From Saccoglossus kowalevskii (lineage: Eukaryota > Hemichordata > Enteropneusta > Harrimaniidae): a DNA stretch of 24,084 nucleotides. Below, one piece after another: positions 1 through 10,612 of this stretch; position 1 is the stretch's first letter, and the number at the start of each line of letters is the position of its first letter. The stretch covers positions 394,163 to 418,246 of the forward strand of contig NW_003106600.1 of assembly GCF_000003605.2 (NCBI RefSeq), in the 5' to 3' direction. A model generated the notes under the pieces. It was not told the origin of the DNA and ran no database searches. It worked only from the letters and a program-made list of their open reading frames with translations. Made by a program: the position numbers and the translations under genes.

Positions 1-250
1 CGCCGAGCTTTACTGGACCGCACTGGGCCTCGCCGAGCTTTACTGGACCGCACTTGGACTCGCCGAGATTTACTGGACCACACTTGGCAGCGCCGAGCTT
101 TACTGGACCGCACTGGGCCTCGCCGAGCTTTACTGGACCGCACTGGGCCTCGCCGAGCTTTACTGGACCGCACTGGACCTCGCCGAGCTTTACTGGACCG
201 CACTGGGCCTCGCCGAGCTTTACTGGACCGCACTGGGCCTCGCCGAGCTG
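1..250. repeat. 30-bp minisatellite at the left window edge
   Basis: Eight full 30-bp units and a 10-base partial are directly visible; each begins CGCCGAGCTTTACTGGACCG. The array is more GC- and CpG-rich than its AT-rich surroundings. Units 2 and 3 are the most diverged. Because 30 is a multiple of three, one plus-strand frame stays open through the array (period-10 peptide ASPSFTGPHW) from the left edge to a stop at 309-311. It could be the end of a repetitive coding exon, but a non-coding minisatellite is more likely because the unique part after the array is only about 20 codons. Confidence 0.9.
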
Positions 251-2769
251 TCTACGATGCGAAGAGATCCACCGCACTTCGGAGATATTGGATGGCGTAA
301 TGTTATGGTAATACGTCATCGCGAATTTGCCGACACCGAGGACACTACTTCGTCTTCCAATTCAACTTGTCACTGTCTTGTCAGTTCAATATGAGATCAA
401 GTCTTTGTATATATGTGACAGCATTATGAAGCAGAATACTTCACTGTGCAGTTTTAATCTAAAAACTATTGTAATAGTCCTCAGTCACGAAATCTCAAGT
501 GGGTCACGGCTTTCATTTACATTAGCATATGCGCCAATAATTCAGTCATGGGAGCTCTAATTCAGTAGAAACACGGACACTCCCTCCAAGTTGCATGGTT
601 AATTAAACTGAGATTTCTATTCTAAAAAAATATCGCTACTTTCTATTAGGAGTTCAAAATAATTCTGAAATTAGGTTCATCCCCACTTTAATTTTCAAGT
701 CAACATTTATTTAAATAATGTAAATGTAAATTTAAAGACTGTCACATCAGACTCTAAGGTTTTTGTATTAAAATCAAAACGAGAAACTGTAAGACTGCGT
801 GACACATCTGTTTTTATTTCATGTGTGCATTGAACGACATGCCGACAACATAAGTTACGTTTTCGCCAAAATGTTTCAAGTTGAGTAAAGGCAGCTTTTG
901 ATACGTCATAAAAACGTGTCAACAAATAAGCTGCTCTCTGATTGGTCTGACTGTAAGATGTTGGGTTTGGGTAGCCAATTAGAAACCTTCGCATTGACTC
1001 AACTGTTTCAAACCGTTGAATACAGTTCATAAATATTTTCTTTAAATGCGTGGAAACAAAAGAAAACAATGAAATTAGCTTCCATTCTACAAACTTGAAT
1101 AACGTTTCCTTTTATTGACTTTGTATCACCTATGTGTTATACATTAACAATTTCAGTTTACACTGAGACAAGTTGAAGGTATTGTAACTCCTCAAATCAA
1201 AGAAGTGTTTTCATACCTCTTCACTAGTAAATAGTGAAAGGACAATCCTGTCTTGGTTTAACCTGTTGGTACGTGAAGAAGAAGAAAAAATTGTTCTTGT
1301 TACGCGCCGGTCAGAAAAAGTCAATCACATCTTTGTCACGGATAATTTTGGGGACGTATGGGCATATAGTTGACAACACTCGTAATAATAAGTAATATAA
1401 AAATAAGCGTAGTGTGTCTTTGCCATGATTAAGTGTATACGTATCGTGTATGTCTGTATATAGTTGACAACAGTAGACCTGTAAAAATATTTAAATTTAA
1501 TGTTTAGTGCATAACTTGAAAATGATTGAATAGGTTGATTTTTTATTTAATCTGGATATTTGAAAAAATGGTACGCAGAAATGCTTGGTATATATAATTA
1601 GCACAACCAAAACGTGACTGTGGGGCGTTCACACATCAGTCAAATAGACCAGCGCGTCGATTTTCTCATTACCTTGTTTCAAGAAATAAACGATGTTTAC
1701 AGAGTCGCAAAGAAAGCCGGGGTCTGATGATTTCAACAAATTTCTGTGGGTGAATAGCCACGACCCTGTGTGGTTATAATGAAGTTACTTGCGAAATCTT
1801 TAGCAGTATACATGTACTGGTATAAAATGTGTTACGGGGTTATTTATACTAAGCATATTTTACTTAATGGGAATTTATCTCAAATTCCTACTTTTTTCGA
1901 CAAGATTCAAGTTCCAGTCGGTACTCATTAATTATATGTTAACTAGATATCGATTGAAAATTGATGAATGAAAGTTTGTGTTTTTACGTTATAAGCGACT
2001 GGTTACTTTACGTCCGTGTAATCCTAATGAGTGTGTTCTTTTCATGTCCACCGTACTGTTACAGTATCGGGTTTTATTGACAAACAGTTTTGAGAGCAAA
2101 GCGATCTCTAACAATTTGCAAAAAAATGTCTTTCAAGTAACGGCGGCGGCAGTCATCCACGCCTGTCAGATTTCCCATGTTGTTGAAAAAATCAAGTTGA
2201 CGTCGTGTCATAACCAGTTTTACCGTTCAATACGTCCCGTAAAAAAAACACAATAAACCCAAACGAGACAATACACACCTTCAAGACGATAGAAAACGCC
2301 GTAAACGAGCCAACCGTAACAATGAAACACGTCACCTGTATACGGTCCGTGGACCCCTAAGCAGCAACAACGACGTATTATTACTGAACATTTTCGTTAG
2401 AAGTAGCGCAGATTTATTTTCGCCAGCAGAAAATTTATTTTATGTGTAGCTGGGTCAGTATTGGTTTAATCCGAGATTTAGCAAAGCAATAACACATGCC
2501 TCCGTTAGCTTGGAGACCTGTTATTAAGTTTTTTTCACGAGGGTCCGTCTTTTATTGGATCTTGCATTGATTTACAATGTGAAACTTTTCAACTATTGTT
2601 GACGTTATTATTGAATGGTAAAGAATGACAGAGTTCGCCGGCATTGTTCTCCGATCGTTTGCCTCTATGCGCACACACTAAAAGAACGTCCACTGTACTG
2701 AAACCGAGCCAGGGAACAGTGTGTGTTGTCGAGTCGCTCAGGATCCATCGTTGCCGACCGACAGTGCCA
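251..2769. other. Intergenic stretch with no supported gene
   Basis: AT-rich sequence without convincing coding content. The open frames here (for example 707-1069 minus and 1978-2256 plus) are short, show no recognisable domain and have no splice-site context that I could join. A 15-base direct repeat, ATATAGTTGACAACA, occurs at 1364-1378 and again at 1458-1472. The last part probably contains the promoter of the downstream gene. Confidence 0.5.
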
Positions 2770-2776
2770 TATATAT
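2770..2776 (+). promoter_or_regulatory. Candidate TATA box of the 1000-residue membrane protein gene
   Basis: TATATAT lies 170 bases before the chosen ATG, and an initiator-like TCATTAT lies at 2789-2795. The spacing between them, about 21 bases, is a little short for a TATA-to-initiator pair, so this is a weak call made from position and motif only. Confidence 0.25.
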
Positions 2777-2939
2777 CCGTACGGGCTGTCATTATTCGCT
2801 ATGAATACAGTACGAAAGTTGCCGTGTCTTGGTGAAAGATTCAGTTTCAAGTGAAGACAGTCGCGTAAAAAGTTGGATTAACGGACTAAAATGCGTGCGA
2901 TGGAATCTCTATATTAAGTTCAACGTAAATAGTGACATA

Positions 2940-5900
2940 ATGGTAAGACACGGTAATTGTCGATGCTCCCTTCGTCTTGTGGTAACTGCACTGCACGTAC
3001 TGCTTATCGCTAATTTGAAGTATGGTCATGCAATAACAACAGGGGAATTCCGTTACGGGGCAGACGAGGTATGTGATTTAAACATCGAGCAATCGTGTGT
3101 GCTTTCATTGACTGACTCTATACCAGAATTGGCAGATAAGTTTAATCAACTTGTCGCAAACGGAGCCAATGTCGTCAGGTTTGAATACTCAGTATTTGCG
3201 GACAGCGAATACGAAATTACCGGCATCTGGTCGCCGGAGGAACTAATAAATACATTTGCATTGTATAATGGATACTGGATTAAAGACAAACAAGGTGAGA
3301 TGGTTGCTGCACTTCACACATCAACTAAAGTATGGTCATTAGGTAGTCTTACTGTGGGGACTAAGAACATAGCAGTACATCTGAATTTGAACCTGAACGA
3401 CACCGTGGTAGCGAACGCACAATCCGACCCCGACCCGGAAGAAGTGCAGAAATTTTTAGAACAGGAATTCCACCAATGCTCATTAGATCTCAAAGATCTG
3501 ACACGGGAATGCAAGATAATGATTTTAACCGAAATCATAGATGCCATAATGGATGCATCCGACGCAGTGGATACCAGTTTAACATGTAACCCAGTAGTAA
3601 ATATCAATTCGTCATTGGATGGGAGTTACGGGTACGAGTGCAGTAACCTTGGCAACGGCGGCTCATTTTTATTATCATCACCGCCATGGTTATCATCCAT
3701 GTACATTATTTTAATAATTGTAGAGCATTTAGTGGCATTTTCAGTGTTTCCGTTTATTTTGCTATATTTTATCCCATCGAAAAAGAAGACCGGAAAAATG
3801 TTCACTTTGAACGAATCAGGTACTGTTATTGTTGTCGAGGATGATAATTTGATGACCGATAATCCCAAATCGCCTGTCTCTTTAACATCATTATGTTTTC
3901 GCTCTTCAAAGGCACGTGACCAAATGGTGCGAAGAAGAGAGGGAGAACACAAATCATGTTGTCGCATATTTTGGTATTCTTTCGGCAGATTATTATTATA
4001 TTGTGGTTTTCTACCAATGTTCTGCCATATCGGATATATCACCTACAACGTCACATCCGGTCGGTCAGATTTACTACCATCACCGACTGAAATAACGGAC
4101 AGCTACGGTGATAGTTTCTTTTATTTCTTCAGCGCCGAAGTTGGTCTACCGTTCTCATATTCTGTGACAGTTTATGGAACTTTTATAATACTTTCGTTTT
4201 TAATCGTTCTTTCCGAAGCAGACGATATGTTCACAATAACTATCGAAATTGACGAGAAGACATTTCATCATTACTACACACGGTCATGTGACCTGTACGA
4301 CATTTCCCAGGTGATGATTGACGGTCGAGCACGGGTCTACGAAACCATCGCTGACTTTCTACGACATGCTATTATTAATGACTGTCGGAGCATCCGGAAT
4401 TCTAGTTGTTGTCACCGATTCCCGTTCATAAGCGCTATACACCATCTCTGTACCGTGGTCGCTAAGGTCTCGGCGCTTTTCAAAACCTCGTGTTGCCCGA
4501 GAAGTTATTATTTACTCGTGCCATGGTTTCTCTCTTTCCCGTTCGTGGTGGCGCTCTCGTTGCATGTGATTGCAGAGATTTGTATTTACACCGTTTTGGG
4601 AATATGTATTTATATTAATTTATTAGCACCTTTTGTTATATTGGCGGCTGCACTTGTATTTTATGGATGCAGCGTGCTTGCGAAAGTCCAGAAATTTTAT
4701 TCTAAACTGAAGAACGCTATATTCCATATTTCTTGTAAGGATGGAATGGTCAAACTGCAGTATGCTGGAGATACACTTCACGCCGTACCGGTCAAACATA
4801 AAGTTAGCAAAAATACTGCAGGCGGGACCATCGAAAGGTTCAAATTTCCACGATACGTCGACGTGAATGCGAAGATCTTTCAAGGAATACCGATTTTATC
4901 AGAAAAGGCGCCGAGGGAATGTATCACTAAAGATACTTTCAAACAAGTGTGTGACTTCGTGAAGCCTATAGGCACGACATACTTCCACGCGTTCTTGGAA
5001 TGCTTTGCTATCTCCATCTTTATTTCGTTTATGTTTACAGTCTTGGTCCTCGCTGAACTTTCTACATTAGTGACAAGCCTCGCCATAGTTACTATAGCGA
5101 TCCTTCCATATTTAACCGAATTATACTTAAATTCGTCAGTTTCTTCCATATCGGAGGAAGAAGTTCTTCTCCGCAAAGTTTCCATCGCCCTTTCGCGAAT
5201 TTCGGCTCGTCATTGCGTTTATGAAGATCAGTACATGGCGGCGGCAATTTCCGTTTCCGTCGTTAGACTTTCTGATCTCCTGGCGACAGAAATCACTACT
5301 CTTACTTTACCGCCAAAAATTGACAGTGAAAGTGAGATGTTTCCATATAAGGTCAATGGTATAGTCAAACCAAAGACCAATCAACAAGGCAAACGCAAAG
5401 ACAGCGTCAAAGGAAGAAAGTTTCAAAGGGTCAACAGCATCGAGAGTACTAGAGAAAAACCGAGTAAGTCGCGAAGGGAAGTGTACAAGGCACCTGAAGA
5501 CGGACGCAATACGAGACTGGAGAAAATAAGAAAAGAAGAATGCCACCTAGAGGATTGCACCGATAAAGAGTCGCAAGAATCGCTCGAAGTTCATCGAACA
5601 TATGCTAGTGTTGACACCATCAGTGACGGGAGAAGTTCAAGGGTACAGTTTTATTCCTACTACGGCGAAAGTGCATCGATTGGTCATGTTGGCGACGCTG
5701 CCGGACTACGCATTAACGCGGCGAAGTATAACAAAGAGACCGGCGACTACGTAGAACAGCCGACAGAGAAGAAGAGGCCGCGCCATAGCTCATCCTTCGG
5801 GTTTCCTTCTCCTTCGAAATTGAAAAAGCAGAACCGGCGGGAATGGGTTTCCGATGAGGATATCTGGAGAATGGGAAACAACAAAATTCATCCATCCGAT

Positions 5901-5942
5901 GAAACTGAAAATGACAGTTCACATGACGACGTTGCAGTGTGA
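2940..5942 (+). CDS. Unrecognised seven-pass membrane protein, 1000 residues, single exon
   Basis: I chose the ATG at 2940 because it is the first in-frame ATG, sits in a strong context (A at -3, G at +4) and is followed at once by a signal peptide: a basic start, then hydrophobic LVVTALHVLLIANL, with cleavage probably near residue 30. Residues about 30-250 form an ectodomain with six cysteines (45, 53, 180, 191, 216, 234) and N-glycosylation sequons at 153 and 223. Hydrophobic segments lie at about 252-279, 343-369, 408-426, 522-546, 550-577, 684-707 and 708-730. A KKK after the first segment and a sequon at 370 after the second fit an N-out, C-in seven-pass topology. The loops between segments 3-4 and 5-6 are each near 100 residues, unlike a classical GPCR. 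The 270-residue tail is rich in Lys, Arg, Glu and Ser and ends DVAV, a possible class II PDZ ligand. No intron is needed. I do not know the family or function; a receptor, channel or junction protein are all possible. Confidence 0.85.
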   Translation: MVRHGNCRCSLRLVVTALHVLLIANLKYGHAITTGEFRYGADEVCDLNIEQSCVLSLTDSIPELADKFNQLVANGANVVRFEYSVFADSEYEITGIWSPEELINTFALYNGYWIKDKQGEMVAALHTSTKVWSLGSLTVGTKNIAVHLNLNLNDTVVANAQSDPDPEEVQKFLEQEFHQCSLDLKDLTRECKIMILTEIIDAIMDASDAVDTSLTCNPVVNINSSLDGSYGYECSNLGNGGSFLLSSPPWLSSMYIILIIVEHLVAFSVFPFILLYFIPSKKKTGKMFTLNESGTVIVVEDDNLMTDNPKSPVSLTSLCFRSSKARDQMVRRREGEHKSCCRIFWYSFGRLLLYCGFLPMFCHIGYITYNVTSGRSDLLPSPTEITDSYGDSFFYFFSAEVGLPFSYSVTVYGTFIILSFLIVLSEADDMFTITIEIDEKTFHHYYTRSCDLYDISQVMIDGRARVYETIADFLRHAIINDCRSIRNSSCCHRFPFISAIHHLCTVVAKVSALFKTSCCPRSYYLLVPWFLSFPFVVALSLHVIAEICIYTVLGICIYINLLAPFVILAAALVFYGCSVLAKVQKFYSKLKNAIFHISCKDGMVKLQYAGDTLHAVPVKHKVSKNTAGGTIERFKFPRYVDVNAKIFQGIPILSEKAPRECITKDTFKQVCDFVKPIGTTYFHAFLECFAISIFISFMFTVLVLAELSTLVTSLAIVTIAILPYLTELYLNSSVSSISEEEVLLRKVSIALSRISARHCVYEDQYMAAAISVSVVRLSDLLATEITTLTLPPKIDSESEMFPYKVNGIVKPKTNQQGKRKDSVKGRKFQRVNSIESTREKPSKSRREVYKAPEDGRNTRLEKIRKEECHLEDCTDKESQESLEVHRTYASVDTISDGRSSRVQFYSYYGESASIGHVGDAAGLRINAAKYNKETGDYVEQPTEKKRPRHSSSFGFPSPSKLKKQNRREWVSDEDIWRMGNNKIHPSDETENDSSHDDVAV

Positions 5943-7434
5943 CCGTGGCGATACCAGGACATTTTTGATAGAATTAACGTAATTTATTCACGACATTTTC
6001 TTGATAATTATAAATATTTTCGAGAACAATCGTATTTTAGCCACTTCGTGACACATTTGAGATCACGTGACATATTCGAGGAATCGTAGTGGAGACACTG
6101 AAAATTGTATTTTCCACATTTTGTATACAAAAACAAATCACAAATAGCTTCAAGATTCGTCAGTAGTGTCGCTGTCTAAAATGTGTAGTTTCTTGGGGAC
6201 ATTTAAGGGATTGAAAAAAAAATCGGAGATATCACCCTTTTTAATTATATCTTGGGTCGTTTGAGTGATGGTGATGGACTAGTATAGACCTTGAACTTCA
6301 AATTATAAACCTTAGAAAGTCTTTCAAGTAAATGTAAAGATTGCTCTCCACTTATCTAATCTTATTTATCTTCGAGGAGAGACAAATTAAAACCACCAAA
6401 TTAACCTGAGAAAGTCTCAAATTTAGCTCGGGTAAAGAACCATTAACAAACTTCTACCTCCTACATGAGTACTGTGAAACCCGCTATTGTACACTGAGTC
6501 AGACTCGAATGCAATAATACTAGTATTATATGCGTCGTATGTTGCGCACCCAGGTTCATCTGTAGGCATAGTTTTAAATTATTGTCTAGTATTAGTTTAA
6601 TCTTTACCAAAGTTATGTATGTTCAATTATTATGATCGAAACATAAAGGAAGTCTATTTTTTTATTGTATTTATTTATTCGTCTTAAAAGGAGAATGCCA
6701 ACTTATAAATTTATACGGTGACTCTAAACAAAAGAAAATTTGAACATTGAAACTAACGTTACAGTACTGTATTCTTATATTCGCATCATTCTGACGTGGA
6801 AGATGTTCACAATGAATGATGACATCAGAACACTGGACCACACTGAATGGTGACATCAGAGCACTGGGACAAAATAAATGATGACATCATCAGAAGAACA
6901 CACTGAATGATGATGTAAGAAGCACTGTCGTGTAAACATTATTTTGTTATTAATCCACTGCTTCCATAAGTGATCACTATGATAGTACAATGTATAATGT
7001 AAAACGCCACAGTCGTCACATCGTGGGCCCCACACGACGTATACAACGCGTGTAAAGCAAGTTTGTTTGTTTACACTAAATTTGAACGCGCGCTGCGTGA
7101 CGACTGACCGTAACGCATTATTTAATTTAAGTAGCTTTATTTGTAATTTGTAACTTTGATCATAGGTATGTGTTTCTAGGGTACAATCACCCGCTTATGA
7201 TCGAGCATAGACTTCCCTCTCAAAATGTAATGAGATGACATTTAACATTTACCAAACATGTAATTTCATGTAGACCCACCAAATTTTTATTTTCAATTTA
7301 AGAGTACGTAGAGTCATTTACATTTTTATTATAAACGACTAGTAATAAATAACTTAGTTTTAAGAGTTTTTTCTTTTTCAACCAAACGTTTATGTTTTGT
7401 AATCGAGAACTTTAAAATAGCCTGTTAACTTTTC
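5943..7434 (+). other. Probable 3' untranslated region of the seven-pass protein gene
   Basis: AT-rich sequence with no open frame of note follows the TGA stop at 5940-5942. AATAAA hexamers occur at 6873-6878, 7344-7349 and 7435-7440; the last has the best downstream context. The stretch also holds the degenerate 31-bp repeat at 6811-6926. The transcript end is inferred, so part of this may be intergenic. Confidence 0.4.
6811..6926. repeat. Degenerate ~31-bp tandem repeat carrying TGACATCA motifs
   Basis: About four units of the form GAATGATGACATCAGAACAC. TGACATCA is exact at 6820-6827, 6851-6858 and 6882-6889, each 31 bases apart; the fourth unit is decayed (TGATGTAA near 6910). TGACATCA differs from the CRE palindrome TGACGTCA by a single CpG-to-CpA change. 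Confidence 0.6.
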
Positions 7435-7440
7435 AATAAA
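7435..7440 (+). terminator. Candidate poly(A) signal of the seven-pass protein gene
   Basis: AATAAA is followed, starting about 40 bases downstream, by a T/G-rich tract (TTTTGTTTTGTT and TGTGTAAGTGTTGTATT, roughly 7479-7521). This resembles a downstream element and is the best poly(A) context after the 5942 stop. It implies a 3' UTR of about 1.5 kb. Confidence 0.35.
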
Positions 7441-7545
7441 CTATGATAATTGTTGCAGTAGTCGACTTCATTGATTTATTTTGTTTTGTTACTGTTAGTT
7501 ACGTGTGTAAGTGTTGTATTTGGCCATGCACTGAATTCCTATAGA

Positions 7546-7582
7546 TTACTCGTAACGGTTACTCGTAACGGTTACTCGTAAC
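7546..7582. repeat. Three tandem copies of a 13-bp unit
   Basis: The unit TTACTCGTAACGG repeats at 7546, 7559 and 7572, the last copy being cut to 11 bases. The junctions create GTTACTCGTAAC, an inverted repeat of GTTAC and GTAAC. No function is apparent. Confidence 0.7.
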
Positions 7583-8106
7583 ATCCCGTTTTTTCATACT
7601 GAGATTGTTAACGCCACATTCAGATTCGACTTAGTTTCAAGATGTTATACGTGTCTTATTTGTTTCACCCAGTTATAACATAATTTATTTCAAGCCATCT
7701 TTTCAATCACTCCGTATATCAAACAAATGTATCCTACATGTACTAACTTACATATATGTGGCTCCATGCGTGCCATATACGTATAGAGTTGGCTGTCAGA
7801 ATCTCGACGGGAGGTAATGGTGATTTCTGCCGAGGAAAAAATGAAAAAAATGTCATCCAGGAAAAATTACCGAAACTTCTCATTTGTTTGCCTTACTTTA
7901 TAAAATGTTGTTTTTATATAAAATCAGTAACACCATCCTGAACACAGTAGAGCTCTGAAATATGTGAAGGTCAAAAGTCATTTTCTGTGTTCTGTACAAT
8001 TAAAAAACGCGTATATTTCTGTTTTTAGTGTCCGGCCACTACTTGGTTGCTTCGTATTGGGTACTAGCACTATGTAAATATAGTGAACGATTGTGGTTTT
8101 ATCTGA
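7583..8106. other. Intergenic stretch, nothing recognised
   Basis: AT-rich DNA between the probable end of the seven-pass gene and the LINE fragment. The 61-codon frame at 7756-7941 has no recognisable content. Confidence 0.4.
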
Positions 8107-8838
8107 TTGATATTAAAAAATATAAAACATTCTTATCTTTTAAATGAAACAAATATTATCTCATTATCAAAACTAAAAACAATTGATGAGAAATTAAAAG
8201 AAGAGTTTACAACTGAGTGCAAAAATGAAATAAATAATGACAATAGGAAAAAATCAAATTCTAAAAATAAACTAAGAACCTACAAACTTTTTAAAACCAA
8301 AATTGAACAAGAAAACTACTTAACAATTATGAAAAACAATGAACTTCGCAATTCCTTAACAAAATTTAGACTTGGCAACCACTGTCTGAAAATTGAAACA
8401 GGCCGGCATATAGGTTTGGATTTTAAAGACAGAGTCTGCAATATGTGCGACAATGACCATGTTGAAGATGAACAACATTTTGTCATAAATTGTCCTCATT
8501 ACAATGAAATAAGATTGAAACTTTACATTGTAGCTAATAAATGTATACCAAATTTTGACAAATTTAGTAATGAAAATAAATTCATATCATTACTAAGTAA
8601 CGAGAAAATGTCAATTCCTTTAGCGCAATATTTAAAAAAATGTTTTAATACAAGACAGCAGCACCTACATAAACTAAGCCAGTAACACATTCCTCGTATA
8701 CAAATTTATCTTCCTTTTTTTTAATGCTTTTTTGTTCCCTTACTTTTTATGTAGTTATTTTTCTTTTACTAATATTTGATTTGTAACCCTTTTCATCCCC
8801 TCCGGGGGATGTTGTGTGTTAATAAATAAATAAAATAG
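8107..8838 (+). mobile_element. 3' end of a non-LTR retrotransposon (LINE), 5'-truncated
   Basis: An uninterrupted frame of about 192 codons ends at TAA 8683-8685. It has the C-terminal zinc-knuckle-like region typical of LINE polyproteins: LTKFRLGNHCLKIETGRH, then VCNMC, then EDEQHFVINCPHYNEIR, i.e. a Cys-x2-Cys ... His-x4-Cys arrangement. About 135 bases of 3' UTR follow, ending in a short (AATA)n tail at 8819-8838, as CR1/L2-type elements have. No reverse-transcriptase core is present, and a stop lies directly upstream at 8104-8106, so this is a 5'-truncated copy. The undisturbed frame suggests it is fairly young. The clade assignment is tentative. Confidence 0.75.
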
Positions 8839-10054
8839 ATTGTCAATTGTAGCGGAAAAGGAGAGATAATTTATCCGATGGAAATTATTTAGGGAGGGGG
8901 TCCAGTTGTATTGGCTTCCACTAGTAACGTAAATGCGCCCTCTGCCGACATCTGAATAAATAACGCGAGAACAGCATAACCTGGAAGTGAACAGTACAGC
9001 CGAAAGTGCAACAAACTGAATGAACGAATGTACATACGTACGAACAGCTTTACTCTAATGCAGACGTATATGGCACCATTAGGTCGGTTTGACGACTACA
9101 TGAGTTATAAGTTATTTTGATGTTTTTGTCTTCACGTGTTGTGTACTGATGCTAGGTCGTTGGAATCAAGTTGTTTCATGATTTTTTTATTAACCGTGTT
9201 GCCTGTCATTATTGGAAAAGTTGACAAAGTTCCACAATTTGAAGACAAAAATTATGCTCAAATTTTGTAGGTTCACAACACAATTTATAAGCACTTTCTC
9301 GTTTCAACAGACCAGAGACAATAATTGTCGGCAATTGTTTTATAAAGTCAAGTCCGAGTCGGATAATGCACTTTTACAAATGGTGCCATCTATAGTTAAA
9401 CCAATCTTAAGCTGGGTAAAGTCACGTGACTTTGGAGTGGTCAACACGAATGGACCATATGAACAATCCATGCACATATTTATTGTTCTGTGGAGTTTCA
9501 CAGGTTAATTATGTAACTTAAAAGCTTAGTGTTTTAATTTTTCAAAATTGTTATGATCATCAGATTTGACAAGAATTGCTTTCTGATTGCAATGCACGTT
9601 AATAACGGTACTGTGTGATAGAGGGACTGTGGTGTGATAAAGGACTTTTATAGTGGCCTCTCTGTGATAGCGCTTTCGTGGTCCTGGATTGTCTTATGTG
9701 ATATAGCGCCCTCATAGTGCTAGGTGATATATCTTTTGTTTATTAATGTATGCAAGCTGTCTGTCCATACATGTTTCCAGGCTGTACTTTTGATAAACCA
9801 TCATCCCATCTTAGACCTTTTACTAATTACACTACACTTTAAGTTGTATAAATACCTATATCCCTTTCCTTTTTCTTGCATTTGCAGTTCTGCCCTACTT
9901 TCTATCTCATATGTTTTTGTGTGAGTGTGAGTGTGTGTGCGTGTGGCAACAACGTTGTGACGACTTTAACTTTACACTGACTTGTGATGACAGGATCTAC
10001 ATTGTGACGACCTTTACTATTTTTGTATTAATATTTAAAACAAATTTAAGTCAA
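8839..10054. other. Intergenic stretch, no supported gene
   Basis: The 98-codon plus frame at 9212-9508 contains SRDFGVVN, faintly like the RDF motif of START lipid-binding domains, but flanking residues do not hold up, so I do not call it. Around 9608-9735 a loose GTGATA-type motif recurs. A GT-rich microsatellite lies at about 9919-9947. Confidence 0.4.
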
Positions 10055-10555
10055 GTTTGCGTATCTTAGGTTTAGTAAGGGACGACGTCAAAAGATCGAT
10101 GTCTGATAACGAACTTATTTGCTTTAGTTTGGGGGTGGGAGGGGGGGGGAGGTTATGACCTCAAAAAGTTTCCATCCTACAAAAACGATTTTATCTTTTA
10201 ATGAAGTTAAAAAAAATCTTGGAGTATTTGTAGTTCGCTTTTTTTCTATCCAATCATGGACAGAAATAACAGAAAATGAAAAAAAACACATCCAAAACGA
10301 GAAAATGGTTTGGTCCGAGTGTAAATATGTGTGTCAAATGAGGTGCATTTGTAAAGTCTTTTTACACCCACCGGACAACTAACTGCTATGCAATACTACT
10401 GTCCGATTATCCATTTGTATTCAATGGTGAATGTAGTCTGACGCCATGGTCAATATTTATATTGGCGTCGTCCCTAAAGGGGAAGGCATGGTTCAATTTA
10501 TATTAATATAATTGTACCATACCTCCCCCCTATACTAAACCTAAGCTTCGCAAAC
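10055..10555. mobile_element. Fold-back or MITE-like element with inverted arms
   Basis: The left arm begins GTTTGCG (10055-10061), then CTTAGGTTTAGTA (10065-10077), then GGGACGACG. The reverse complement of the right end reads GTTTGCG at 10555 and CTTAGGTTTAGT to 10534. A second arm pair is GGGACGACGTCAA at 10079 against TTGGCGTCGTCCC ending at 10474. The right side also contains two hairpins (10440-10469 and 10479-10528), and the left side a G-run at 10131-10152. TTAAGTCA occurs outside both arms (10046-10053 and 10565-10572) but is not flush with the right arm, so it is only a weak candidate target duplication. There is no transposase frame; the element would be non-autonomous. Confidence 0.5.
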
Positions 10556-10612
10556 ATTTCTATGTTAAGTCATAGGATATTCAACTTTTATTAAATTAAA
10601 CTTAACTAAAAC

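Noticed and set aside
707-1069. 120-codon minus frame
   Set aside because: It has no recognisable domain, no start context and no repeat or splice support; it is compatible with a chance frame.
3314-5922. Several antisense frames within the seven-pass protein gene
   Set aside because: They are shadows of the 1000-codon sense frame, which has a signal peptide, membrane segments and a strong start context.
9212-9508. 98-codon plus frame with SRDFGVVN, briefly considered as a START-domain exon
   Set aside because: Only the RDF-like word resembles START domains; the residues after it do not fit and no neighbouring exons could be found.
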